This document shows positions 24,891 through 37,100 of a DNA stretch of 64,000 bases, piece by piece. A program made the position numbers and the translations under genes. Origin of the DNA: Lucifuga dentata (Eukaryota; Chordata; Actinopteri; Ophidiiformes; Bythitidae). The stretch spans positions 150,801-214,800 of the forward strand of contig VXCM01000118.1 in NCBI GenBank assembly GCA_014773175.1. The letters run 5' to 3'. Positions within the stretch are counted from its first letter, which is position 1; each line of letters starts with the position of its first letter. The notes under the pieces were generated by a model. The model was given only the letters and a program-made list of their open reading frames with translations. It was not told the DNA's origin and made no database searches.

Positions 24891-25715
24891 CCTCCCCACA
24901 AACACACAAAAACTGTACACATACACTGCCATAACACGACGAGATGTATCACACACACACACTCAAATATCTGAGTTTGGAAGTTATGCTAGAAAGGAAA
25001 AGTCCTGTAAAACACTGCTAATAAGCAGCTATTTGAGCTTTTTAATTATATATTTATCCTCTCTACAAATATTTTGTTGTTTGATCATGCATTTCTCTTA
25101 ATTGGCCTTTTAGTACTGATATTTAGTAATCCTTCAAGAAAGCAAGAGTTGAACATTTTTGTGTCAAGAAAGTTCCAACACGTGCTGAGATTTTATTCAA
25201 GAATGCATTTTCTCTTTTGCTTTCATAATAACTGTTTCTCTCTCCAGATATTACCCACAACTTAATGCAACTAGAAGACATAGATGAGGAAAGAAGGTTC
25301 ACAGAAATATATAATGTTCAACTCTTTTATTGTAACTTCCTGGAATTCATTCATTGATGATTAATAATAAGAGAATCCAAGGGTGGATTTTGCTTTTCGT
25401 TTAAACCCAGAAATACTCCTACATATGTAACTTATTTAACTTATGTTAATCTACAGTGATCATAAATTTGTTCGTTGGAATTTATTGTGACGACATGGTC
25501 AAATATAACAATTTAGTTTTATGTAACACTGGAAATAATCATGTTACATTGCTTATATATTGTGACTTCTCCTTTTCTCTACATTTTTCTGAGCTGTGTT
25601 CCTTACCACATTTTCACTCATGGTCAAAACATTCACTGGATTTTAATTCTATAAAGGTGTTTGAAACATTAGTTATTTGCAGAAATTGCTAATAAAACTA
25701 TGTGCTTCACTATAC
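24891..25715 (+). other. ppp1r14a: 3' UTR of ppp1r14a
   Basis: This sequence lies between the stop codon and the AATAAA at 25691. It starts with a CA-rich stretch and becomes AT-rich. It ends about 80 bases before a Tc1 relic. Confidence 0.55.
25691..25696 (+). terminator. ppp1r14a: polyadenylation signal AATAAA of ppp1r14a
   Basis: AATAAA lies 800 bases after the stop codon, before the Tc1 relic. Confidence 0.5.
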
Positions 25716-25796
25716 TATACTTCAGTGTTTAGAAATGTAGAATTGTGTTTTTATGAGGCTAGATTTGTCTGAAGCTGCAATCAATAACATATTGTA

Positions 25797-26534
25797 CACT
25801 ATATGGCAAAAAGTATGTTGTCAACCCTCCTGATTATTGAGTTCAGGTATTTTAGCCACGCCCACTGCTAACAGGTGCCATCAAATCAAGCACACAGCCA
25901 AGCAATCTCCATAGACAAACATTGGCAGCAGAGCGGGTCATACTTAAGAACTCAGTGACTTTAAACATGGCAAAACATGTTTCCACTGTGGAGCAGTGGA
26001 AACGTGTTCTCTGGGGTGATGAATCTGGATTTGGCGGATGCCAGGTTGCATGTGCTACATAAAGTTTGGTGGAGGGATGATGGTCTGGGAGTGTTTTTCA
26101 GGGTTTGGGCTTGGCCCCTTAGTTCCAGTAATCTTAATGCTACATCTTACAAAGACCTTTTGTACGTGTTTCCAACTTTATGGTAACAGTTTGAGGAAGG
26201 CCTTTTCCTGTTGCAGCATGACAGCCCCATGCACAAAGCGAGGTCCATAAAGACATGTTTGACGAGTTTGGTGTGGAGGAACTCGAGTGACCCTCACAGA
26301 GCCCTGACCTCATCCCCGCTGAACACATTTAGGGTTTGAATGCTGACTGCGAGCCAGACCTTCTCATTCAACATCAGTGCCTGACTCCACAAATGCTCTT
26401 TTTGCTAAACAGGCACAAATTCCCACAGACACACTCCAAAGTCTTGTGGAAAGCCTTCCGAGAAGAGTTAAGGCTGGAATGGGATGTCCATCAAAAAGGT
26501 GTGATGGTCAGGTGTGCACATACTTTTGGCCATA

Positions 26535-26539
<5 letters not shown>
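25797..26539 (+). mobile_element. internally deleted, decayed Tc1-like transposon
   Basis: The left end CACTATATGGC and right end GGCCATATAGTG form inverted termini, and a TA precedes the left one. The interior matches a common fish Tc1-like element: a GGAGCAGTGGAAACGTGTTCT word, then GTTTGGTGGAGG, and later CACAAAGCGAGGTCCAT. The front half of the transposase gene is missing, and frameshifts and stops interrupt the rest, so it is dead. A (GT)n then (GA)n microsatellite abuts the right end, and no TA is left there. Confidence 0.85.

Positions 26540-26613
<74 letters not shown>
26537..26613. repeat. (GT)n-(GA)n compound microsatellite
   Basis: About 18 GT units run directly into about 20 GA units at the right end of the Tc1 relic. 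Confidence 0.9.
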
Positions 26614-26616
<3 letters not shown>

Positions 26617-26658
26617 CACATCTTGTCCACATCTAGCAAAATGCAGTTTAATTGCAAG

Positions 26659-27255
26659 TTAAAGGACCATACCGGCGATTGTGCATGTTTGAGCCTAATA
26701 TATTCAGTTTTCATACACATAAGCTTACTGACAATCATTTCCCAAAGCATACTACTGGAACGGTGAATACATTTTTTTTCCTGACTTCCAGACCATCATT
26801 GGTTTCAGTTCATTCTGGTACACTATTAAAATCAACTTGTTGATACTTGTTGAAACATTCTTGGGATAGGTAATCCATCATCATGAACAACATGTGTATA
26901 GGTTTTTTTTTGGTTTTTTTTGTATAGGTTTTTTTTCATAATTTTAGCATTTAAGCGTGATAAAAAGCATGGAGTGAACGTATGTCTCCACTGCGGAATA
27001 TAGTCCCAAAAGACGACCTGGGTTTATCGAAAAATTTAAACGACCGTGACTTCATAATTTTGTGTAACTATTAGCAAGTGAAACATTGATTTTTAAGGTG
27101 GGTGTATCCCTTGAATATTTGATTTTGAAAGATTAAGAGATTTTACAAAATATCAGGAAAGCTGAAATACGGTTTTATTCTTTGGAAAATGATTGTCAAT
27201 AATGTAACATGTATGAAAATTGAATATATTAGACTCTTTTTGCAGAAAGGTTAAC
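26659..27255 (+). mobile_element. MITE-like element, TTAAAGGAC family, copy A2
   Basis: The left arm starts TTAAAGGACCATACC at 26659. The right part (27170-27255) is the reverse complement of the left-arm words around GACAATCATTTCCCAAAG, in decayed form. Its central block matches the reverse complement of the centre of the copy at 54141-54704, so the two are inserted in opposite orientations. It has no coding capacity. Confidence 0.6.
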
Positions 27256-27447
27256 ATGCAGGTCTACAGGTTTGGTTGCATGACATTGAGAGGTGGAGCT
27301 GGTGCAGGAACAGTGTGTTATATGTGACATCACAGAAGTCCAATGAGACATGACAGATGTTGAGATAGACTGATAAGATGATTAAAGAATTAAGTGATTA
27401 ACTGGTGCTAAAGCTTGCACACTACCTCATGTCTTACACTGGCCTCT

Positions 27448-27461
27448 CCACTAGGGGGCAG
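27448..27461 (+). promoter_or_regulatory. CTCF-like motif, forward
   Basis: CCACTAGGGGGCAG matches the 14-base CTCF core closely on the + strand. It lies between ppp1r14a and exoc3l2. Confidence 0.5.
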
Positions 27462-28085
27462 AATGATCACACTGAGTGCACCACTGTGAAAGCTTACAGG
27501 CCTGCAATGGGATCTGTTGCCTTACTAGCTTACTTTGAGATTTGATAAAATTTTATACTACTCTTATGAGCCTTTTGCATGCAAACTCTCTATAGGTTCA
27601 TAGCCTCTAAGTGTTTTATGTTGCTGGTATGTAGCTTGTGTCTCTTGACATTCCCACATGGTTATGCTGACCTTGAAGCTCTGCACTAAAGCAAGGACAA
27701 TATAGCACCAGTACCAGTGTTTGTCATTTCAGCTCGGATCGCTCTGGCTCAAGTCTTCCGCTGAGGAAAAATACACTGTTGATGGTGTATGAATGGAATT
27801 TGAACTCAAGGCCACAGATAGTGAATCATCCTCTGTGTTAATTATTTATTAAAAACACAAACGCACACATGCAGTTTGTAGAGCTGATTAAAAACATAGA
27901 ACACCACAGGGGAATGCAATGTCCAACTATGTCTTCCTTCACTGTACAGTTAATGCAATTAGTGTAATTAGAAGGGTCCCCAGGGTGCGGGTGTTGGGGT
28001 GTGTGGAGGAGGAACAGGAGGGGAGAAAGGACGGGACGGGCCTTTCCTCAGGAAAACATATCACCTTCCACCACAATAGAGGCCG

Positions 28086-28269
28086 CCAGGAAACCGCAGG
28101 CAACTGCATTGCTCTCTTGAGCCACTGAGTACTTACGGACACTCTCACACACTCATCAGTCTCTGACTCTCACACACACTCATGCACACGCGCCGCAGCC
28201 TGGCAGCCCGAACATCCAGCACACTCCAGGATGAGATTGTTCTGAAACACTGAACATCAATCTCATCAG
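28086..28269 (+). promoter_or_regulatory. candidate promoter and untranslated first exon of exoc3l2
   Basis: CCAGGAAACCGCAGG at 28086-28100 combines an ETS core (AGGAA) with a RUNX core (ACCGCA). A strong donor, CAG/gtaagg, follows at 28267-28275. The first coding exon of exoc3l2 has an acceptor at 31169-31170, so an untranslated exon ending at 28269 would make a 2.9-kb intron. RNA data would be needed to confirm it. Confidence 0.3.
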
Positions 28270-31194
28270 GTAAGGCTCCTTCAGATACAGCATTTGAGTT
28301 TGGATATTGATGCTTTTTTTTATTATTATTACTAAGATGGTTTGTTAGTTCATGTTTACTGTGGCAAGCATGAACTGAACATGATGACAATTCACACTGC
28401 AGTGTGTGTTTCTATGTTCTCTCTCTGCATAGACTAATGGGATTGAAAACGTTAACACACATAATTTGTAAAATCACTTGTGGTGTCCAATAATTAGTTT
28501 TATAGTTTATAGTTGTGAGGAAATTACAATAATGTTATTTTGTGTTGCATTCTACACAGCAAATTCACATTTACATTTGAGGATTCTCACTTATCTGGGT
28601 ATGATGTCAGCAACCACACTGGTATTTGACCTTAATGTGGGCAGATTGCTGAATTCTTCTAACCACTGTATTATGATGAAGACTCCCTCTATTGTAAAAT
28701 AGAATCATGTTTGTTTTCTTCATATGATGAATTGTTCTTCAAGCAAGAAAATGTCATTACTGAGGCCAAAAACTCCTTAATGGTAATTGGCTAGAATACT
28801 TCTCTGCTTCCTCTCTTGTGAGGAAGCTGATATCAATTAGGAATTACTTTCAGCAGCACACACAGTTTAATGGGACAAAATCCAGGGACACAGAAAAAAA
28901 TAATAAGTCTGATCAGATTTAAAGACCAGAAGAAAGATTTGATTTAATGAACAGGACACAAAAAGAGAAATGCAAAAATTGTGAAAGCACAAAAGTGACA
29001 TATTTTTGTTTTTTTGCTTTATAAAGTCTGCAGCTGCTACAAACAAAACTGAGCATGAAAAAAGACCGTAAATGCCCATAAATATGCCACAAATCACCAG
29101 ACAGAACTAAATTTACACATTATTCACTTAATAAGTATTACGACTTTCAACTTTTATGATAAGTATTGAGTGTGTATGCTTTCAGGGTGATTGCCATTTT
29201 TACCATAATGTTCACAAAATGTCTTATGTTCAACTTTTTTTTACTTGTCCATATGTATCAGTCTCTCATGTATTGTTAGTGATCAATTTAATAACTAACA
29301 GACAAAACATTATTTGGCTCCATGATCCCAGACATTTTATGTGTTAGCCTGCAGAGCACAGAAGTCAGCTGGTGTCCAGAGACTCATTACTTTGAATTGC
29401 ACAGCCCAGTGAAAAGTGTGCCCTTGAACAAGGCAGTTAACCCTCATTATCTTTGCTGGAGCCACTCAGTTTTCTGAAGAATACGTTTCCACTGGGAAAC
29501 TTCCAGGTGTGACCATAAAAAGATATGAATGTGAAAGGAAATAATAAGAAGATGTGCAGGTTGTGCAAAAGTGGCAGCATCTCAATAACAGGAAGGGGTC
29601 CCTTAATTTTTTACCTATATTTAGTGTATATAACTTCGTAAATGACAATATTGCTACTGTTTGTGGAGCAGGATGGCCACTAGCTGCGCTTTTTCCTGCT
29701 CTAAATGTACAAATAAGCTGTTAATTTAAACAGAAGCACAAAGATGAACATTTAGAGCAAATTTACATTCTATGAAAAAGTTCTTGCACTGTTAAACCAT
29801 TGCAACATTAAGATTTTGGGGCATATTGCTTCAAAATGCCTTAATACGGTGAAGATATTTGTGTGACATCTGTATAACTTATCTGAAGTATATTTCAAAA
29901 GGGAAAATTTAATTATAGTAGAGATACATGTAAACATATAATCTAAATGACAGAAAATGTGGGTTTTGGGCTTGAGTCTTGGTGGCAGGAATTGTTAAGA
30001 GATATCAGCTACTGAATATTGAACAAGTGTAGGGGTTCTGAATACCATTTTTTTTTTAATTTAGATGTCTTTGATTTTCTATTGTGATGTCCATGTTTTT
30101 TTTTCTCATGTTGATAACCAGGTTTTTTGAAGATAAGTGTAGTGACAGAATACATAAAACTTTTTACAAACAGTTTTTAAAAGCACATATAAATTGTCAA
30201 GCTATTATCATTACAAGAGAGAATAAAACATAAGTTAGTGTCCATTTTTATTCAATTTAAAAAGGAAATTGATTCATTTTTACAATAGTAATATAATTAA
30301 TTTGGATTACTGTGAGTTGTCATTGCAATATTCTATAACATCGATTATGTGTAACTCAGTATGCAGGTGTAATAATGAAAACTAATAATCATACTGTAAA
30401 TTTCCACATGATAGCATGTGTTATGTGTTGTGTTTTTTTTTAACTTACAACATGATTCACTTTAGTATTTTTATGAAATCTGATATTTTTCACTCTTGAA
30501 GTTTGTCCTTGTTAAACGAATTCTATCAGATTTTGGTAGCAGGAGAACAACCTTGTGATCCTTGTCAGTTACATTATCAGTCCATTTTTACCAGTATTAC
30601 ACTGATTTTTCCTCCTTCTCAAATTATTTTTCAGAAAATAGCTTTCTATTTATTCCAGGAAAAACTTTCTATCATTCAACAAGATATTCAAATGAATAAG
30701 AAACATGTTAACTCGTTGCTTCTTCAGAATTTTTCTTTTCATGACTCTCCTGCTGCTCAAGTGTCAGTTGCAGGTCACTCTTTGTCGATCGTTTGTGTTT
30801 ATTTGTTTCTGAATGGTGATATTTATGTAAAGTTGTAGTTCAGCACGTGCATATTGTTAGAAAAGCATGGGAAATATCCTGCAAACTCAGCAATATTTTG
30901 ACTATGAATTTCCTATTTGCTTCGTGAAGTGTATTATATAACCTGCATGAGAAAGGATGTTTTGGATTCCTATATTCCTATATTCCAGTTATATAAACTG
31001 TCTGGAGATAAACAATTTTCCACAATTCATGAATCCAATTTCCAGTCATACATTGCCACTGTAAACTTATGCTTTCTGTTATGAAACGTGTGTTTGACTA
31101 AATGTTGACTAAGGAGTTGTTGAACATTTTGACCATCAATAATGACATATTCAATGTTCTCGTTTTGCAGTTTGTTAGAATCTTAAGTACAACC

Positions 31195-34100
31195 ATGCCC
31201 ATTCTGAAGAAGCTCCCGGGGAGGTCCAAGAGCTGCCATGAGTTTCCCAGAGTGAACGGCGAACTGATCCTGCCCAGGCTGGACTTGGACCTGAGAGACC
31301 TGAACCATCTCAATGATCTGAAGGAACTAAACGACCTAAAGGAGCTAAAAAAGGACTTGAACCCCTTTGAAGATGTGGATCTGGATGAGGACGAAAGGAA
31401 TGGAGGAGACATGGGTCTCATCATGAATGAGGTCAGAGGTAACTACCAATTCAGGACGTCCCGCGATGGAGAGGAGGAGGAGAACGAGGTCAATGCGGAG
31501 AAACATGGGGCAGGGAACCCTAAAGCCCTCAAAGGAACCCTGGAGAAGATCTGTGGAGTGTCACCCCTTAAGACCCTGGGAAAACTGGGGAAGGGGCTCC
31601 GCATATCGGGACGCAACGTGTGGGGGAACAACCCTCCCCAATACAGCCCTGGAAATTCCAATACACTCCCATCAAACAAGAAGAAAAGCAAAGGACTATG
31701 CAGAAGCTCCGAAGGAATTATGACCCTCCTCCGGTGAGCAAGGCAGAGAGGAGGAGGAGGAGCTAAAATATTAGAAATTTTTAAATACTGCATGTTACTT
31801 AAAAGGGGAAACTTTGGATTATTGCTGCAAAAAAAGTTAAAGCTTTGGATGAGTGCACAGGAGTTGTGGATGCAGATAGAAAAATGGTTCTTCAACAGTT
31901 TTTAGATTAAGATACTGTCTCAGTCTGTGTGTGTGTACATATATATAGATATGTCTGTATTAACACAAAGTATTGAATACTTTATAATACTGTTGATTTA
32001 GACAGCTTTACATGTAACATGGTTTTTAGAGCACCATAGAGGTTCTACTTCTATGTAGAGCCATTTGAGCATTCTGAAAGGCTTTTGGAGAACCAAAAAG
32101 GATCTAGAGTGTGCATATAAAATTACTTATTTCTTTAAGACAACCGATGAGTTAAATTGTAACAATGGAAAAAGGCTCAAGGAAATAATTCTCTTTTACG
32201 TTACAGTAACCTATTTTAGAGAAACTAACAGCAAGAAAATACCTTGAAAGTAAATAATTAACATCTTATGTAACAGCAGCAAAACTCAAATCAAACACAT
32301 TCACTATTTATAATGCAAAGATGATAAATAAATAATATAAATAAATATGAAGAAAGTCATTAAAGTCAGAAGTAAACCTTTGTGAACACCCAACATCCAA
32401 TATATTGGAAAATAAAATCCCAGAGAGAATGGTCAAAAATGGAAAAAGTCACATCACCGCTATTACACAATAATAGAATGGTTGATGATATATACTGTGC
32501 TTATTTCCTGTGTTATGCAACACACTATAACAACCTGTTGATCTAAGGAACCTCTTTTGTTTGTCTGCTATGTTGTGTACTTGCTGTGCCCATTGAATGG
32601 GACTATTTTTATCTGAGACTCAACACAGGTTTAACAGATGTGTGAATATGTAACATTCCAAACATAGCTGCAACTATGTCACACAACGCTTCCCTCAACT
32701 CTCATAGTTAATTCACACATTCCTAAGTAGTTTGCTAGTATTCCAGATGTGTAGCTGAATCTGATGCCAGCCATTCACGTTATTTTGTGGATGCTTTCCA
32801 GTTTCACAGGCTGGCGCAAGGAGGAGCGTAGAGAAAGCCTGCCCTGTGGCAACCTGAGCGCAGACAGCGAGGTGGAGGATCACAGGCGGCCCTCCTTCCT
32901 CAGGATGGTCAACCTCGGCAAGCTGAAGAGGGAATCCATGTCAGACAAGGCCTCCCAAGAGGCTGATGAGGAATCGTTGGAGGAGGAGCCAGTAGTCAAA
33001 ACCAGAGAGCCGCTCTCAGGTAAAACTGAACACACCAGCCTGATCAAAAATGGTGAAAGACTTGCAAGAATCACAGCAGAAGTTTCCCTTTACTGTCGAC
33101 TGTTGACTGGGAACTTTTCTCTTCCTGGTTCAGCACTATTTCCTCCCAATCCTAGACAACCCTCTGATGAGAGGTCTCATACCCCTGAGTCACTGGGTTC
33201 AATCACCACCAGACTGTGAAACCAGGAAATGAGCACACTTCCTGCTAACTGCAGGTTTCTTCAGATAGAAGTTCAACCAAGCTACTTCACAGAGCACCAC
33301 AGGGATCCTGGCTAGGAATAGAGAAGTGTGCAAAATAAGAAATAACTAACTCAGTTTTGTCAGCGAGGCACATGTACTCAGTAACCATAACAACATAACA
33401 AGCTTTTCTCCCTTTTGGTTCAGTCCATAATTCCTCACCAAAATTTTGCAAATGTAGTCACACTTTTCTCTTCTTGCTCCTCACAGTACTGGAGATCCTA
33501 CAATTGGTCAACCACCGGGATCTTCTCCTTGCTGACACACACATTCAGGAGCTGGAACGAGAGTGTGAGCTGCTGTCTCTCCTGCCCATCACAGCCAGTC
33601 CCACCCTCACCCCCACCCAGGTTTGTCCCAGCACAATCTCCCTAACTTCTCCACCTTCAGATGACTCCCTCAGCTCCAACGCAACACTGGATTCAAGCCG
33701 GCGGAAGGCTAAGGATGTGGAACTCCTGTATGAAGCAATGCAGAAGGAGATGTGGGATGTAGTGCGGGAGTCCTTGCACCAGCCCAGCGCTGGTCCCAAC
33801 CTCGGGCTGGTGGTGTTAGTGATCCAGCAGGAGGAGTATGCTGATGCTGCCTGGGCCCTGAGAGAGGAGTCCAAGCCTGAGAAAGAGGGCCCCCAGATCC
33901 AGCCTAGCCATCGTCCCCGGCAATTGAAGCTAAAGTGGAGGCAGGCCATGGCTGAAGCCGCAGACTGGAGCCTGCCACATCAGATGGACACCCAGGCAGG
34001 CCAGCTGGCCTCATACCTGGAGCGCCTGAGGAGTCGGATGGTGGATGACCTGGATGCAGCGAGAAAGAATGCTGTGTCCATCTACCCTGAGGAGTTTAGT

Positions 34101-37100
34101 GCATTCCAGGTGTATGTGGAAAGTTACCATAGGGCTGTGGCCAAGCGCCTTCGGATCATTACTAGCGGCCCATTGCAGATCACAGACGTCTACTCACTAC
34201 TGGATTGGTTCTACAACATCTATAACAGGTAATGAAGCTTTATGACAGAATATTTGTGTTCCAATGCAAGTATAGTTCCAAATTTCTATCATAACCTTAA
34301 AAATGTAAATGGTGTGATATCATTTTTCCGTTAGGGATGTCCTAGGAACAATAGGCACAGCCACACCCATCAACTACAGCCCACTGGAAGCCATTCTGCC
34401 TCAAGACACAGTGGACAGGCTGGAGCAGAACTGCCTCAATATTGTCAGGGTAAATAAATTACCGGCTTTTACGTGGTTGTTCCTTCAAAAACATTGAAAG
34501 CAGACACAGTTGAGACATTATTTTGTCTTGCAATTTTAAGGAAAATGTGACAACTGAGCTGGTTCAGGTTCTGGATGATGAGGAGAGGCGATGGGCCCAG
34601 ACTCTGCACATAGAGGAGTATCAGTCCCACCTGGCACGCTCTGTCATCCAGGTACACAGTCAGACATGTTTATGTCAGAAACTAATTTCAAAGGAGGTTT
34701 ATTATTCTTTTTTTCTTGCAATTGTAATAGGTACCAAATGAATTGCTTATATCTCTAACAATTCCAGAGGCTGAAGGTGGACCTGGATAGATCCACATCT
34801 GTTAACCAGTTTCTGGGTGCAAGAGTGGCTCGCTGCAGTCTCATTGGACTGGCTGATTTTCTCTACAAGTAAGTACATACCTCAGAAAGACACAAAATAG
34901 CACAATGTATACTGGGAAATACTGTATACATATTGCACATATATGAAGAGCCAACAATGTCGTCAGCACAAAGAAGCTCCTTTTTACAAAGTCGAGTAAG
35001 AAATACTACAGAGATCCTTGGATGAAAATTGTAGATTTGCTTGGAATATCTGTTGACCAGGCAGAGACCGACATGCCTAAAGATGAGTTTGGGCTGATTT
35101 TACAGCAATTTGGCATCTCTGAGATGACAAAGTCATCAATGGAGAATATCGACTGACGGGTAACAACTGAAAACTGGCTTTTAGGAAAACTCTAAAATGT
35201 CAGTTCACATTCACTGCAAATTTCTTTTTATTACTGTCCAAAGAAATGTAATAAATCAAAATAAGATTTGAATTGATTAATTTCAGTTAGTAAATGATGC
35301 TCCATGTGAGAAGACAGCAATGCAGACATCAGACATTGGCATATTGGCCTTACCATACCATAATTATGAATATGACAAAGCAACAATCTTGGAGATTAAG
35401 CCATGAGACCAAATTTTCTATTTTTCAGGATGTCATCAAGCCAAAGGGGATTATAAATCTGTGTCTTCCAATTTTCATTCTGTAAATTTGCATCATTCAG
35501 CCTTAGCATGCAGTCATTACTCATATAGCCTCTGTGTGTCCAGTTTCCAGAGAAAGGTGGAGATGTTCCATGACACTCAGGCAGAATTTGGAGATCGGGG
35601 GGATGGATATGTTTCTCGGACAATAGCTTTGGTCAACTGTTGCCCTCCTCTCAGGTACACACACAGTTATAGAACAAAACATTCCCTTAAACCTGTTTCA
35701 TCTTCAATAGTTAATGTGTTTTGCAGCACGTACAGCTTCATATCTCTGTACTTTCTAGATCCTTTGTAGAGCGCTGCAGGCAGTGTGACCCACAGGGCAG
35801 CGAGGAGTCTGCACAGAGAGCCGACTCCTCTCTGGACAGGATCATCAACCAGTCAGTGAGGGTGCTGACCGACCGACTCTTTGAGCACATCAGGGTGAGA
35901 ACACAAGTCTGATGCTCAGTACCAATAAAGTGACTAGAACTCTATGACTTTTTGCTTCCTTTAAACACTCTCATAAGTTCAAGAATATTCCAGAAATCCA
36001 ATGACTAGTGTGTCCAAAAAGCAATGTGCTGTTTGTGGGAGATTGTTCAACAAAACCTCCCCAGCTTGTCAAGATGGATACTCACCGACTTGTGCATCTC
36101 TATCTTATTGTTCCAGCCGTTCTTTGACAAGCTGATAAAGAGAAAATGGCTAAACAACACAGACGCCTTTGAGGCCATTGAAGCGAGCATTAAGCAACAC
36201 TTCAAGAAGTTCAGGAGGATGGACTCTCCTCCATATCAGGTAACTCTTGTTTGATCAAACAGGAGCGTTTAGTTAAAGCATTTAGCTAAGGCCATCCATT
36301 CAATATTTTTACATGCACTTATGACACGCAGCTTAAGGCAGTAAATCAATTTTATTTTCAGACATCATGTAGACACTATAATTAGACTGAAACCAGCATA
36401 AATCAGGCCTTGCTTGGATTAAGAAAAGTGTCACGCATAATCAGCAAACAATGGAATCCTACTAATTCCATGCATGTATTAATCTTAATTGCAGTTCAGA
36501 CAAAAATGGCAGCATAGTATAAACATTCTAATACATTAGTATTACAAACTGACTTGCAGACACTCGTGGGTGAGGTGCACCGACGGGTCCTGGTGGAGTA
36601 TGTCCGAGCCATCATGCGAGGGCGGGTCATCTGTACATCTACGAAGATGAGGAAGAGGATGGCTTTTCGCCTGCAGGATGAGGCCAAGCAGCTAAAGGGG
36701 CTTTTTAAGGATCTGGTGAGTCAGGTCTTCAAATAAAACATTTGAGCTTACTGTCAGTATTTACATCACGCCATCGTTAGTCATGTTCCCCAAGGAAGGA
36801 CCATGTAGCTGGCCTGTAAAATGTGTTTTGCTGGACTTTTTACTGACCAGACTGACTCCACAGCAGAAGTAATAATCACCTTTTATGAGACCTCAGTACT
36901 GAAAATATTCCAAACTGCTGATACTTAAAAAAACACTGAACAAAACTGGCACAGGAAATGCAGAGTGTGGTGGCTCTGACTGGAGCCTGACCTGAACTTC
37001 CTAGGTCAGGAATAAATCAGTCGGTGTTGATACAGGAGTGAGTCTGAAAAATGGCTGCCGTCAGTGAGATGGAGATGGATGAACTGAGCTTACGTTAGCA

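Larger units (their letters stand above)
27256..31170. other. ppp1r14a-exoc3l2 intergenic region and probable exoc3l2 intron 1
   Basis: The region is mostly AT-rich and featureless. Exceptions are a CTCF-like site at 27448-27461 and a GC-richer block at 27960-28270 that may be the exoc3l2 promoter and first exon. No coding exon is recognised. Confidence 0.4.

Noticed and set aside
31443..31895. 150-codon minus-strand open frame over exoc3l2 exon 2
   Set aside because: It is a shadow of the coding exon on the + strand.
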